Shown piece by piece: positions 1-8,984 of a stretch of DNA of 64,000 nt (position 1 is the first letter of the stretch; the number at the start of each line of letters is the position of its first letter). The position numbers were made by a program, and so were the translations under genes. The notes beneath the pieces are model-generated. The model had not been told where the DNA came from, searched no databases, and was given only the letters and a program-made list of their open reading frames with translations. Source of the stretch: DATKPE01 sp035524335 (lineage in GTDB: Bacteria; Bacteroidota; Ignavibacteria; UBA10030; SZUA-254); assembly GCA_035524335.1 (NCBI GenBank), contig DATKPE010000061.1, forward strand, positions 72,454 to 136,453, given 5' to 3'.

Positions 1-2
1 TT

Positions 3-479
3 CACAAGGCGTCCCTGCATGATATTCCGAGGCAGGATTCCGTGATCACCGCACTGAAATCCTCCCTCTCCGAGAAGGGCGTCTATCCCTTCCCGTCGAT
101 GCTGCCCGGCGAACAACAGCAGTGGGAGGAGCGGTACCGGAAGGGACCTGTGGGGATGATTGTGTACGATCCCGCGGGATCCTCCCCCACCATGCCGTCG
201 CAGATGGCGGTCGGTTTCCTCATCAACATCGTCTCGGCGTTTTTCGTCGCCTGGTTTCTCGCCCGCAGTACCGCCTTTAATGCTTCCTACATCAAGCGCG
301 TGGCCTACTGCGGAATGTACGGGATCTTCCTGGTTGCCGCCTCCACGCTCGTCATGTGGAACTGGTTCAACGAGCCGGGAGACTGGGTGACGGGGCTCAT
401 CATCGATTATGTGGCCGGATGGACGCTTGCCGGGATCGGCATCGCCGCCATCATGAAACCTCTTCCGCCGCGCGCATGA
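3..479 (+). CDS. Membrane protein of unknown function, 5' end outside window
   Basis: The reading frame is open from the first complete codon at base 3, with no stop and no clear start, so the gene almost certainly begins upstream of the window. A GTG at base 42 is the first possible start inside it. The visible part has a soluble stretch with an FPSMLPGEQQQWEERY-like region and GPVGMIVY, then about three membrane segments, the last ending near the C-terminus. I recognise the pattern from uncharacterised Bacteroidota-type membrane proteins but know no function. Its TGA overlaps the ATG of the next gene by four bases, so the two are probably co-translated. Confidence 0.7.
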   Translation, partial: HKASLHDIPRQDSVITALKSSLSEKGVYPFPSMLPGEQQQWEERYRKGPVGMIVYDPAGSSPTMPSQMAVGFLINIVSAFFVAWFLARSTAFNASYIKRVAYCGMYGIFLVAASTLVMWNWFNEPGDWVTGLIIDYVAGWTLAGIGIAAIMKPLPPRA

Positions 480-1267
480 GCCGTCAGGCATTCTTCTGGA
501 TTCTCGCCTTCGTCATCACGGCCGGAGCCGCCGTCTACCAGCGGGCGACCGGCCCGACGTTCCCCGTCATCGGCAAAACCGAACTGCGCGGTACATCCAT
601 TTCCTACCGCTTCGAGCGGAGTCACTCGGGTTCGGCCGATCACACGGTCGAACTGGTCTGCCCCGACCGGTCCGCCCGCGGCGTCCTGTTCTGGAAACGG
701 TACAAAACGGACGAGCCGTGGACCTCTGTCCCGATGACGGGAGATCCTCTCAGGGCGAACCTGCCCGGCCAGCCTCCCGCAGGCAAGCTGATGTACTACG
801 TGAAACTGACTTCTGGCGATACGGAAGCAGTCGTCCCTCCCGCCGGACCGGTCGTGATCAGGTTCAAAGGGGATGTCCCTCTCCCGATCCTGGTGACACA
901 CATTGCGCTCATGTTTATCGGCATGTTCGTCTCGACGCGGGCGGGACTGGAATTTTTCCGGAAGAATCCCTCTCCCGGTCTCCTCCCGTACTGGACCGCC
1001 GCACTGCTTGCGGTCGGAGGCCTCGTCTTTGGTCCGGTCGTCCAGAAATATGCATTCGACGCCTACTGGTCGGGGTGGCCCTTCGGTCCCGATCTGACCG
1101 ACAATAAAACCGCCCTCATCGTGATCTCCTGGATCACAGCGGCGATCATGCTGAAGCGCTCCCGGCATCCGGAGCGCTGGGCGCTGGCCGCGGCGGTGAT
1201 CACACTCGGCGTGTACATGATTCCGCACAGCGTCTTCGGGTCCGAACTGCACTACCCGCTGAAGTAA
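476..1267 (+). CDS. Uncharacterised membrane protein with extracytoplasmic beta-type domain
   Basis: 263 aa. The ATG at 476 forms an ATGA overlap with the preceding gene, which decides the start over longer in-frame options. One N-terminal membrane segment (about residues 5-22) is followed by roughly 110 residues rich in alternating hydrophobic positions, including a YYVKLTSGD strand-like stretch. This looks like an extracytoplasmic immunoglobulin- or fibronectin-like fold. Four further hydrophobic helices fill the C-terminal half. No catalytic motif is visible. The pairing with the upstream membrane gene suggests a two-component membrane complex, which is inference. A GC-rich hairpin follows the stop. 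Confidence 0.7.
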   Translation: MSRQAFFWILAFVITAGAAVYQRATGPTFPVIGKTELRGTSISYRFERSHSGSADHTVELVCPDRSARGVLFWKRYKTDEPWTSVPMTGDPLRANLPGQPPAGKLMYYVKLTSGDTEAVVPPAGPVVIRFKGDVPLPILVTHIALMFIGMFVSTRAGLEFFRKNPSPGLLPYWTAALLAVGGLVFGPVVQKYAFDAYWSGWPFGPDLTDNKTALIVISWITAAIMLKRSRHPERWALAAAVITLGVYMIPHSVFGSELHYPLK

Positions 1268-1292
1268 TCCCGGCGGGGACCTTCATAAACAG

Positions 1293-1319
1293 GCGCGCCG
1301 GCTTTCGGGGCCGGCGCGC
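1293..1319. terminator. Strong hairpin between convergent genes
   Basis: A perfect 10-bp stem (GCGCGCCGGC / GCCGGCGCGC) encloses a 7-base loop between the end of the plus-strand membrane gene and the end of minus-strand korC. No T-run follows on either strand, so it may be a bidirectional transcription barrier or an mRNA 3'-end stabiliser rather than a classical intrinsic terminator. Confidence 0.55.
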
Positions 1320-1349
1320 GGTGCGACACTGTTCCGATACCTCCGGGCC

Positions 1350-1949
1350 TCAGACTCCGATCCCTTCCGCCGGAGCCTTTTTCCCCGTCAGCGACATACC
1401 GTACTCGTATCCCCGGTCGAATGCCTTCAGATTGAGTTCCTCCGTTCCCTTCGGCACCGAAATGCCGACCGCTTTCCGCATTGCGCCGGGATCGATCAGC
1501 GAGGTGACCGCGGTGAGAAATCCCATCATCACGATGTTGACAACCAGTTTTTTACCGAGCTCCTCGGCAAAGCGGGTTGCGGGAATCGAATAATGCCTGA
1601 CGTCTTTCCGCAGGTTATGCGGAACCACGAGCTCTTCCTCGGTGATCAGCAGGCCTCCGGGAGCCAGTTCGGGGGTGAATTTGGAATACGCTTCCTGCGA
1701 CATCACGACCATGAGCGTCGGCTGGGTGATATACGGATAGGTGATCTGCTTTTCGGAAACGATGACCTGCGCACTGCAGGAACTCCCGCGCGCTTCCGGT
1801 CCGAACGCCTGGATCATCGTCGCAAATTTGTTGTCATAAATCGAGGCCGCACGACCGAGGATGTATCCGCTGAGGATGACTCCCTGGCCGCCGAATCCCC
1901 CGATTTTGATTTCGGTCCGTTCCGCAGGTTTATCCGTTGTAGGGGACAT
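1350..1949 (-). CDS. korC: 2-oxoacid:ferredoxin oxidoreductase, gamma subunit
   Basis: 199 aa. The gamma domain of the 2-oxoacid:acceptor oxidoreductases opens with the usual glycine-rich GGFGGQGVILSG segment, followed by an AFGPEARGSSCSAQVIVS stretch typical of KorC/PorG. It is the last gene of korDABC. A TTG lies four codons upstream, but the ATG at 1949 begins just before the conserved domain and is preferred. That still overlaps the end of korB by 20 bases, suggesting translational coupling. The subunit is needed for coenzyme-A-dependent oxidative decarboxylation of a 2-oxoacid, or the reverse reductive carboxylation. Pyruvate or branched-chain substrates cannot be excluded from sequence. 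Confidence 0.88.
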   Translation of the reverse strand: MSPTTDKPAERTEIKIGGFGGQGVILSGYILGRAASIYDNKFATMIQAFGPEARGSSCSAQVIVSEKQITYPYITQPTLMVVMSQEAYSKFTPELAPGGLLITEEELVVPHNLRKDVRHYSIPATRFAEELGKKLVVNIVMMGFLTAVTSLIDPGAMRKAVGISVPKGTEELNLKAFDRGYEYGMSLTGKKAPAEGIGV

Positions 1950-2805
1950 AGCGATCACCAAGTTTGTTCCGGTAATATTCGTTCATCGCATCGAGATAGG
2001 TCGGACGTTCCTTGTCGACAAACTTTCCGAGGATGATTTTTCCCTGAAAATCGATGCCGATCGATTTTGTGTCCGCGTCGTTCCGGATCTCGCTGTGATC
2101 GCGGAAATACATCATCTGGTCGAGACCGTCTCCCAGCTTGTTCCTCCGGCTGAAGAGCGTCGGACAGGGGGCCAGAATTTCGACGAACGAAAATCCCTTT
2201 TTCGCGATCGCCTCTTTGATCGCCTTCGTGACGTGGCGGACATGGTAGGCGGTCCAGCGCGCCACGTAAACCGCGCCGCTGGATTCCGCGAGGTACGGAA
2301 GATTGAAGGGCTGTTCAAAATTTCCGAACGGCGTGGTGGACGCCGTCGCAGTCTGCGGTGTGGTCGGCGCCACCTGGCCGCCGGTCATGCCGTAAATGAA
2401 ATTGTTGATCAGGATGACGGTGAGGTCCAGATTCCGGCGGCAGGCGTGGATGAAATGGTTCCCGCCGATCGCGGTCAGGTCCCCGTCGCCGCTGTAGACA
2501 ACCACCTTGAGTTCGGGATTCGCCAGTTTCAGACCGGTCGCAAAGGGAATGGCCCTGCCGTGTGTGGCATGGAATGAATCGAGGTTGATGTACCCCGCCA
2601 CCCGGCCGGTGCACCCGATACCCGAAACAACGGCGACCCTGGAGAGATCGAGTCCGCTTGTTTCGAGTGCGTGAGCAAAGCAGTTGACCGTGGTGCCGAT
2701 GCCGCAGCCGGGGCACCAGATGTGCGGCATCCGCTCCATGCGGAGAAACTCTTCCACCGTGTTTCCCGGCGGGGCCGCTTCGACGTCGAACAGTTCTTCT
2801 GCCAC
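1930..2805 (-). CDS. korB: 2-oxoacid:ferredoxin oxidoreductase, beta (TPP) subunit
   Basis: 291 aa from a GTG start six bases after korA. The thiamine-diphosphate subunit shows HIWCPGCG near residue 30, the GIGCTGR segment, and the TPP/Mg signature GDGD followed by an NN pair (VILINNFIYGMTGGQ). Later sequence (FSFVEILAPCPT) is also typical of the family. The order ferredoxin-alpha-beta-gamma fits the four-subunit 2-oxoglutarate:ferredoxin oxidoreductase used in anaerobic or reverse TCA-type metabolism. Assignment to 2-oxoglutarate rather than pyruvate is an inference from subunit organisation and family resemblance. Confidence 0.9.
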   Translation of the reverse strand: MAEELFDVEAAPPGNTVEEFLRMERMPHIWCPGCGIGTTVNCFAHALETSGLDLSRVAVVSGIGCTGRVAGYINLDSFHATHGRAIPFATGLKLANPELKVVVYSGDGDLTAIGGNHFIHACRRNLDLTVILINNFIYGMTGGQVAPTTPQTATASTTPFGNFEQPFNLPYLAESSGAVYVARWTAYHVRHVTKAIKEAIAKKGFSFVEILAPCPTLFSRRNKLGDGLDQMMYFRDHSEIRNDADTKSIGIDFQGKIILGKFVDKERPTYLDAMNEYYRNKLGDRYVPYNG

Positions 2806-2811
2806 GTTCCT

Positions 2812-3984
2812 CTATCCTTTCATGCCGATGATTGCCTGATAGATATCCCGGGGATTATGCACAGACCCGCCGCTGTGCGGAACCGAACGCACCGCCGACC
2901 GGCCCGACGTACCGCGCTCAACCTCGAGCACCATCTGCCCCAGATTGATCTCCGGCACGACGAACCCGCGGACTTTCGCCGACAGCTCGGCGATCCGCTG
3001 TTCCGGAAACGGCCAGCAGACAATGAGCCGCAGGTGCCCGACCTTCACTCCTTCACGCCGCGCCTGCTCGATCGCCGGTACCGCCGTCCGGGAGGTGATG
3101 CCGTAACTTACCACGACCACGTCGGCGCCCTCGACGCCGTCCTCTTCATAGTCGAGTATGTCGGCAACGTTATACCTGATCTTGTTCACGAGCCGCGGAA
3201 TCAGTTTTTCCTGCGTCGCAACGGTCATGTTCGGATAACCGTGCTCATCGTGGGTAAGGCCGGTGACATGAATGTTGTAGCCGTCGCCGGCTTTCACCAT
3301 CGGCGGGACAAGATTCGGTCCCGGCCGGTAGAGCTCGAACTCGTCCCGGGGTCCGTCATAATAATTCCGTTCAACGATTTCAATCGTATCGGCCGGCGGA
3401 ATCATCACGCGCTCCGTCATGTGACCGACGCACTCGTCCATCATGAAGAGAACCGGAACCCGGTAGATCTCCGCCAGATTGAACGCCTTGATTGTGAGAT
3501 CAAAACATTCCTGCGGCGAATTCGGTGAGAGGGCGATGATGCCGTAATCTCCGTGCGATCCCCACCGCGCCTGCATCATGTCCCCCTGCCCCGGCTGGGT
3601 CGGCAGACCGGTGGAGGGGCCTGCGCGCTGGACATCGACGAACACGCACGGCGTTTCGGTCATCGCCGCGTATCCAATGTGCTCCATCATGAGCGAAAAT
3701 CCGGGTCCGGACGTCACGGTCATCGATTTTTTACCGCCCCACACCGCTCCCTGAATGGCGATCGAGGAGGCGATTTCGTCCTCCATCTGGATGAACACCC
3801 CTCCGACGAACGGGAACCGTTCAGCGATGCGTTCCACCACCTCCGTCGACGGGGTGATCGGATAACCGGCCACAAACCTGCATCCCGCAGCGATCGCTCC
3901 TTCACAGCATGCGTGATCTCCGTCGATGAAATGTGCGCCGGTCAGAACTCCCCGGGGATCCGCGGTCGATTTTTTGTTGTTCAT
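2812..3984 (-). CDS. korA: 2-oxoacid:ferredoxin oxidoreductase, alpha subunit
   Basis: 390 aa. The start at 3984 gives an ATGA overlap with the ferredoxin gene and sits before the conserved region (GAHFIDGDHACCEGAIAAG, then YPITPSTEVVERIA). It contains the pyrimidine-binding domain, the VTSGPGFSLMMEHIG stretch, and the transketolase-C-like domain (VVVVSYGITSRTA). The gamma domain is a separate gene here, unlike forms in which gamma is fused to the N-terminus of alpha. The enzyme passes electrons from 2-oxoacid oxidation to ferredoxin, or uses reduced ferredoxin to fix CO2. Confidence 0.9.
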   Translation of the reverse strand: MNNKKSTADPRGVLTGAHFIDGDHACCEGAIAAGCRFVAGYPITPSTEVVERIAERFPFVGGVFIQMEDEIASSIAIQGAVWGGKKSMTVTSGPGFSLMMEHIGYAAMTETPCVFVDVQRAGPSTGLPTQPGQGDMMQARWGSHGDYGIIALSPNSPQECFDLTIKAFNLAEIYRVPVLFMMDECVGHMTERVMIPPADTIEIVERNYYDGPRDEFELYRPGPNLVPPMVKAGDGYNIHVTGLTHDEHGYPNMTVATQEKLIPRLVNKIRYNVADILDYEEDGVEGADVVVVSYGITSRTAVPAIEQARREGVKVGHLRLIVCWPFPEQRIAELSAKVRGFVVPEINLGQMVLEVERGTSGRSAVRSVPHSGGSVHNPRDIYQAIIGMKG

Positions 3985-4229
3985 GACGCTTTTTTCCCGT
4001 GGACAAAACCATAGATGGCAAAATCGGGGCACATCAGTCCGCAGACGTTACAGCCGTTGCATTTCTCTTCCGAAATGAGCACCGGCGGATGGTACCCTTT
4101 TTTGTTGTACTGCTCCGAAAGCTTCAGAGCTTCGGTTGGACAGAACTCCACACAGAACGCGCACCCTTTACAGCGCTCGGCTGTGATCACGATCGATCCG
4201 CGCCCTTTTTTCGTTTTTTCCCTGGTCAT
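3981..4229 (-). CDS. korD: Two-[4Fe-4S] ferredoxin-type subunit
   Basis: 82 aa. Two cysteine sets, CKGCAFCVEFCP and CNGCNVCGLMCP, each supply ligands for a 4Fe-4S cluster. This is the small electron-transfer subunit of the oxidoreductase and the first gene of the operon. I see no convincing promoter in the 277 bases (4230-4506) between it and the end of the tolC-like gene. That gap holds only a 14-bp palindrome (GCAGACCGGTCTGC, 4491-4504) and a small CCGCG/CGCGG hairpin near 4300. The alternative reading as a free-standing ferredoxin is unlikely given the ATGA coupling to korA. Confidence 0.9.
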   Translation of the reverse strand: MTREKTKKGRGSIVITAERCKGCAFCVEFCPTEALKLSEQYNKKGYHPPVLISEEKCNGCNVCGLMCPDFAIYGFVHGKKAS

Positions 4230-4506
4230 GGTACTTTCAGCGAGATGGCATGATCAATACATTACATCACATTGTACGCCAGAATGATACCCGCCTATGC
4301 CGCGAAATACGCGGATTTAAGGCATCTTTCTCTCAATTCTGAAAGAAGACGGAGGGCGAACTTCTTAATATTGAAGTAGTTCGGCAGGATGATGTTCCGG
4401 TGAAAAGAGAAGACAGGACCCGGCCCGACGGATGGGATTATCCGGCGGCTCCGGAGGTCAGGAGTGAGCGCGGCCTTCCGCGACCGGTCCGCAGACCGGT
4501 CTGCCG

Positions 4507-5805
4507 CTATTTAAGATCTCCCATCGCGAGATGGAGCCGGACAAGCGCAGTCGAGTAATCGTAGAGCGACTGGATGCGGGTGATGTGCGCATCCGCGAGC
4601 GATTGCCGGGCGTCGGTCACTTCGATCAAGCCGCCGACTCCCGCCGCGTACTGTTTTTCCGCGAGGGTAAGGCTCTGTTCGGCCTCCTCCACGAGCTTGT
4701 CGGTGGCCGCAATCTCCTCCTGGGCGGCCCGGAGATTCAGATAGTACTGCTCGACCTCCAGCATGATCGATTCCTGAAGCAGATCGTACGTGGCCTGTGC
4801 GCCCTCCTCGCCCGCCCTCGCCTGATCGACTCCCGCCTGCGTTGCAAATCCCTGAAATATCGGAAAGGTCAGCGTCAGGCCGATATTCCACCGGCTGAGG
4901 AGGGGGAGATTGAAGTTTGTCCAGTTGTACGCTCCGCTCGCGACCAGATTCGGCATGTGCTGTGCCCATGCGGCCGTGACCAGCGACTTGTTCGCTTCGA
5001 CCCGCGCCGCGGCGGCCAGAAGTTCCGGCCGGTGCTGACGCGCGAACGCCCTCACGGAATCGAGCGAGAGGGCAAATGAGTCCGCGGGAAAGCTGGATGT
5101 GACAAGGATCGGTGAGGCGGACTGGATCCCCATCGCATCCTCCAACTGCAGCTGGGCGATTTTTGCCCCGTTCTTCGCCTTGATGAGCGCGACGTTCGCA
5201 TTCGCAAGATCAACCTCGGCCTTGGTGACATCGAACTGCGCCCGCGTACCGACGCTGTAGAAGGCGCGCGTCTGTTTCAGATGTTCTTCGGCCTTGTCCA
5301 CCGCTTCCTGATCCGCCGATACGACCTGCACGGCCTGCATCAGACCGTAGTAGGAGACCCGGGCATTCATGATCACCGACAGTCTGGTCGCATAATCGTC
5401 GTATGCGGCGGCGTCGACGAGCTGGCTCCCGGCGATCACCTTGCTCACCATCTTTCCGAAATCGAGCACAGTCTGCGTTGCGGCGATCCCGGTCGTATAG
5501 GTATTGTATCGCTGATTCGTCGGCGTCACGGTCGGGCTGAACACGAATGCGCCGTCGGTATGGGTCAGGGTTGCGGTGCCGGTGATCTGGGGAAAATAAT
5601 TCGACCGTGCGATCGTCAGACCTGCTTGCGCCGCCTCCCTGTTTGCAGAGGACTGGCGCATGGCCGGCTGATGTTCCAGCGCAATGGCGACCGCCTGTTC
5701 GATGCCGAGGGAATCGCTGGCCGGAGCTCCGGCCGGACGCGCCTCGATCAGACCGCAGAGGAGAAGAAGCGGAAGTGTTCTGCCGGCGATTCTGTTGATC
5801 GTCAT
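4507..5805 (-). CDS. TolC-family outer-membrane efflux protein
   Basis: 432 aa with an N-terminal signal peptide (hydrophobic TLPLLLLCGLI, cleavage near AGA-PAS). The body has the two long alpha-helical repeats of the outer-membrane efflux family: a first half with GLTIARSNYFPQITG, and a second with LTLTFPIFQGF and YAAGVGGLIEVTDARQSLA, the usual end of each repeat. It would form the trimeric outer-membrane duct of the pump. Its ATG overlaps the stop of the RND gene by four bases. It is the last gene of the efflux operon. Confidence 0.9.
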   Translation of the reverse strand: MTINRIAGRTLPLLLLCGLIEARPAGAPASDSLGIEQAVAIALEHQPAMRQSSANREAAQAGLTIARSNYFPQITGTATLTHTDGAFVFSPTVTPTNQRYNTYTTGIAATQTVLDFGKMVSKVIAGSQLVDAAAYDDYATRLSVIMNARVSYYGLMQAVQVVSADQEAVDKAEEHLKQTRAFYSVGTRAQFDVTKAEVDLANANVALIKAKNGAKIAQLQLEDAMGIQSASPILVTSSFPADSFALSLDSVRAFARQHRPELLAAAARVEANKSLVTAAWAQHMPNLVASGAYNWTNFNLPLLSRWNIGLTLTFPIFQGFATQAGVDQARAGEEGAQATYDLLQESIMLEVEQYYLNLRAAQEEIAATDKLVEEAEQSLTLAEKQYAAGVGGLIEVTDARQSLADAHITRIQSLYDYSTALVRLHLAMGDLK

Positions 5806-8800
5806 TCGTCAATCTCCCCGGATAAGATCTTTTCCTCGGACGGATCGATTTCCCTCAGCTCCCGCTTGAACTTCTGCTCAAAGATAATATAGAGGGTCGG
5901 GATGAAAAAGAGGGTCAGAGCGGTGGAAACGGTGAGACCGCCGATGACCGCAACCGCAAGAGGGGCCTGCGTCGATTCGCCGCCGAGCCCGATCGCCATC
6001 GGGATGAGGCCGAGCACCGTCGCCAGCGACGTCATAAGGATCGGTTTCAGCCTGGTGACGCCGGCGCGCTCGATCGCCTCCTTGAGTTCGATACCCCGCA
6101 TTCTGAGGTGGTTGGTATAGTCCACAAGAAGAATGCCGTTGCTGACCACGATGCCCACCATGACGATGACCCCCTGGAACGAGGTGACCGACAGGGTGGT
6201 GCGGGAGAGAAACAGGGCCCAGAGAACCCCCACGATTCCGAGCGGAACGGTAAACATGATGATGAACGGATCGATGAGCGACTGGAACTGCGACGCCATC
6301 ACGACATAGACGAGAAGGATAGCAAGCCCGAACGCCAGCAGCAGGTCGAGAAACGCCTTCTGCTGCTGCTCGATATTGCCGGTCAGCTTGATCTCGAAAC
6401 CGGGCGGGAGCGAAAGTGTGTCGAGACGTTCGTGCAGTGCAGTGGCGATACCGCCCAGATCGTATCCGGGTGCGACGTTGGCCGTGATTTCGATGAGCCG
6501 TTGCTGGTATTTCCGGTCGATCTGAACCGGCGCGTTTGTCTTGAAGATGCTCGCGAGGTTCCCGAGAAGCACCGGATCGGTCCCGGCATTCGACACCACG
6601 AGGTTCCGGAGATCGTCGATGTTCGACCTGTTGTTTTCGTCGAGGCGCACGAGAATATTGTACTGATTGCCGGTGACCGGGTCGGTGTAGAGGGACGCCA
6701 CCGCGCCGTTGATGCATGTGTTGATCGTGTTCGCGATCTGGGCGACGTTGATCCCGAGGGTGCCCGCCTTGTCGCGGTCGATGTGGACGAACAGCTCGGG
6801 GAGATTATCCTCGCGGCTGACCTGCACATCGGTGGCGCCCGGAATACCGCGGACGATGTCGTTCACCCGCCTGGCGAGCTTCGCGCCGTCCGTCAGGTCG
6901 AAACCCCTGATTTCCACATCAACAGGTGCGGAAGTGCCGAAATTTAACAAAAATCGCAGAAATCCGCTCGGACTGATGAACATGCTGGCGCCGGGAACTT
7001 TTGCCAGCCGCGGCCGGAGCGCTGTGATGATATCGAAAATAGAGCGTTTCCGCTGATCCGGCGGAACGAGCGCCACCTGGATATTCGCCGAGTGACTGCC
7101 CGTATTCCTGCTGAAGAAATTGGCGCTTCGCGTCGGGGGAACCCCGGCATCCGAGATAACCGCCTGAATTTCCGGAACGTCCTGTCTCAGAATTTCCTCA
7201 ATCTGGCGCATGTACTGATCGGTGACCTCAACCCGGGTGCCGACGGGCAGTTTGACCGTGATCATGAACTGCCCTTCGTCCTGATCGGGGAAGAACTCGG
7301 TGCCGATGAATTTGAAGAGCACCAGCGATGCGAGGGCAAACACCACGATGAGGGTGATCACCATGCGGCGGTGCGAGAGGGTCCACTGCAGCCAGCGGCG
7401 GTACACCGCGTCGATCTTGTCGAGCGTGTCGTGCGCCCACACCCTGATCCGGTCCGGCAGTTTCTGTGAACCGCGGTCGAGCGCCTTTTCGGGCGGCAGG
7501 TAGTTCAGGCACATCAGCGGCGTCACGGAACGGGAGACGAAGAACGATCCGAACAGCGCCACCGTTATGGTGATCGTCAGCGGAATGAACAGGAGCTTGG
7601 CGATACCCGTGAGGAACACGATCGGGAGAAAGACGATGACGGTCGTAAGGGTCGAGACGAAAATCGGCGCCGCCACCTCTTTTGCCGCCGCAAGCGTCTG
7701 CTGAAGTCGGGATTCGTTGGGCCTCGGGTGATTATAGTGACGGGAAATCGCCTCCAGTTCCACGATGGAGTCGTCGACAAGCCTTCCCACGGCCAGCGCA
7801 AGACCGCCGAACGTCATGATGTTGAGCGTGACCCCGCCGAATCTGAACCATATGAACGTGATGAGGATGGAAAGCGGAATCGCAACGATGATGATGAGCG
7901 TCCCGCGAACGTTTCTCAGGAAGAGGAGAATAACCGCCATAGCAAGAACCGCGCCGAGAAACGCCTCGCGCTGGAGGCCGGAAATCGTCTGGCGGATGTA
8001 CAGCGACTGGTCGAAGGAAAGAGTGATCTTGACACCGGGAGGTATGCCGGTCAGCTTCGGCAGTGCATGGAGGACGTTATCGACAACATCGACGGTATTT
8101 GCGCCGGCCAGCTTCTGGACTCTGAGCGTGAGTCCCGGTTTGCCGTTCACGCGGATGATCTCCGTCTCTTCCTGATAACTGTCGTCCACGTGGCCGACGT
8201 CCCGCACCCGGATGGGAATCCCGCGGACCGTCTTGATGACGATATCCCCCATCGGCTTCACAACATTGAACCGGCTCTCGGTCTGGAGGGTATAGTCGAG
8301 TTTGCCGGTTTTCAGGTCCCCCGACGGGAGGATCAGGTTGGAATTGGCCACTGCGTTGAAGACGTCCATCACGGGAAGCTGAAGCGCCTGGAGTCTCGTC
8401 CGGTCGAGGGTGACATGAATTTCCCGGATGCGTCCCCCCAGCACCTGCGCCGAGGCCACACCGGAGACGTGTTCAATCTGCGGCTCGATGACGTTCAGGC
8501 CGAGGTCATACAGATCCCGGGGATCGATGTTGCCCGAGACCGCAAGGTTGCAGACCGGAAGCTGGGTAATATCGAATCGGAGGGCGATCGGCTGGGTAAC
8601 GCCGGTCGGCAGTTGGGTGAATATCCGGTTCACACGCTGGACGACGTCGACGAGACCGACGTCCAGGTTTGCGTTCCAGTTGAAATTGATGCGGACCTGT
8701 GAAATGCCCTCCCGGGTGCTCGACTGGACATAGTCGACGTCATTGACCGAGCTGACGCCCCGTTCGATGAAGACGGTCACAGACTGCTCCATGTCGAGCG

Positions 8801-8966
8801 GCCCGGCGCCGGAGTAGTAGGTAATCGTACTCACAACGGGAACGCTGATGTTGGGGAGGAGATCGACCGGCAGCTGCCGGAACGAAACGAATCCGAGGAC
8901 AAGAATCGTCAGCGCGAACAGAAACGTCGAAATTGGATAGCGAAGAGCTAGTCGTGTCAGCCACAT
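5802..8966 (-). CDS. RND-family inner-membrane efflux pump
   Basis: 1054 aa, the usual AcrB/HAE1 length, with 12 predicted membrane segments and two large periplasmic loops. The N-terminus (LALRYPISTFLFALTIL) and the TM4 motif GRLVDDSIVELEAI, with the paired proton-relay aspartates, are typical. In the TM10 region the lysine of AcrB-type pumps is replaced (IVVSNGILLVDY), as seen in a subclade of HAE1 pumps. The CusA heavy-metal motifs are absent, so export of hydrophobic or amphiphilic compounds is more likely than Cu/Ag export. It forms the tripartite pump with the adaptor upstream and TolC-like protein downstream. Confidence 0.93.
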   Translation of the reverse strand: MWLTRLALRYPISTFLFALTILVLGFVSFRQLPVDLLPNISVPVVSTITYYSGAGPLDMEQSVTVFIERGVSSVNDVDYVQSSTREGISQVRINFNWNANLDVGLVDVVQRVNRIFTQLPTGVTQPIALRFDITQLPVCNLAVSGNIDPRDLYDLGLNVIEPQIEHVSGVASAQVLGGRIREIHVTLDRTRLQALQLPVMDVFNAVANSNLILPSGDLKTGKLDYTLQTESRFNVVKPMGDIVIKTVRGIPIRVRDVGHVDDSYQEETEIIRVNGKPGLTLRVQKLAGANTVDVVDNVLHALPKLTGIPPGVKITLSFDQSLYIRQTISGLQREAFLGAVLAMAVILLFLRNVRGTLIIIVAIPLSILITFIWFRFGGVTLNIMTFGGLALAVGRLVDDSIVELEAISRHYNHPRPNESRLQQTLAAAKEVAAPIFVSTLTTVIVFLPIVFLTGIAKLLFIPLTITITVALFGSFFVSRSVTPLMCLNYLPPEKALDRGSQKLPDRIRVWAHDTLDKIDAVYRRWLQWTLSHRRMVITLIVVFALASLVLFKFIGTEFFPDQDEGQFMITVKLPVGTRVEVTDQYMRQIEEILRQDVPEIQAVISDAGVPPTRSANFFSRNTGSHSANIQVALVPPDQRKRSIFDIITALRPRLAKVPGASMFISPSGFLRFLLNFGTSAPVDVEIRGFDLTDGAKLARRVNDIVRGIPGATDVQVSREDNLPELFVHIDRDKAGTLGINVAQIANTINTCINGAVASLYTDPVTGNQYNILVRLDENNRSNIDDLRNLVVSNAGTDPVLLGNLASIFKTNAPVQIDRKYQQRLIEITANVAPGYDLGGIATALHERLDTLSLPPGFEIKLTGNIEQQQKAFLDLLLAFGLAILLVYVVMASQFQSLIDPFIIMFTVPLGIVGVLWALFLSRTTLSVTSFQGVIVMVGIVVSNGILLVDYTNHLRMRGIELKEAIERAGVTRLKPILMTSLATVLGLIPMAIGLGGESTQAPLAVAVIGGLTVSTALTLFFIPTLYIIFEQKFKRELREIDPSEEKILSGEIDE

Positions 8967-8984
8967 AACGAAAGATCCGTGAAA

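Noticed and set aside
4491..4504. 14-bp palindrome GCAGACCGGTCTGC as an operator
   Set aside because: It lies after the tolC-like gene's stop and far from the korD start, so no regulatory role can be supported.
8187..8192. CACGTG as a further parS core
   Set aside because: The flanks (GTC and GCC) do not match parS; it lies in the RND coding region.
5802..8966. CusA-type heavy-metal export for the RND pump
   Set aside because: The sequence follows the HAE1 drug-efflux pattern and there are no Cus partners or metal-site motifs.
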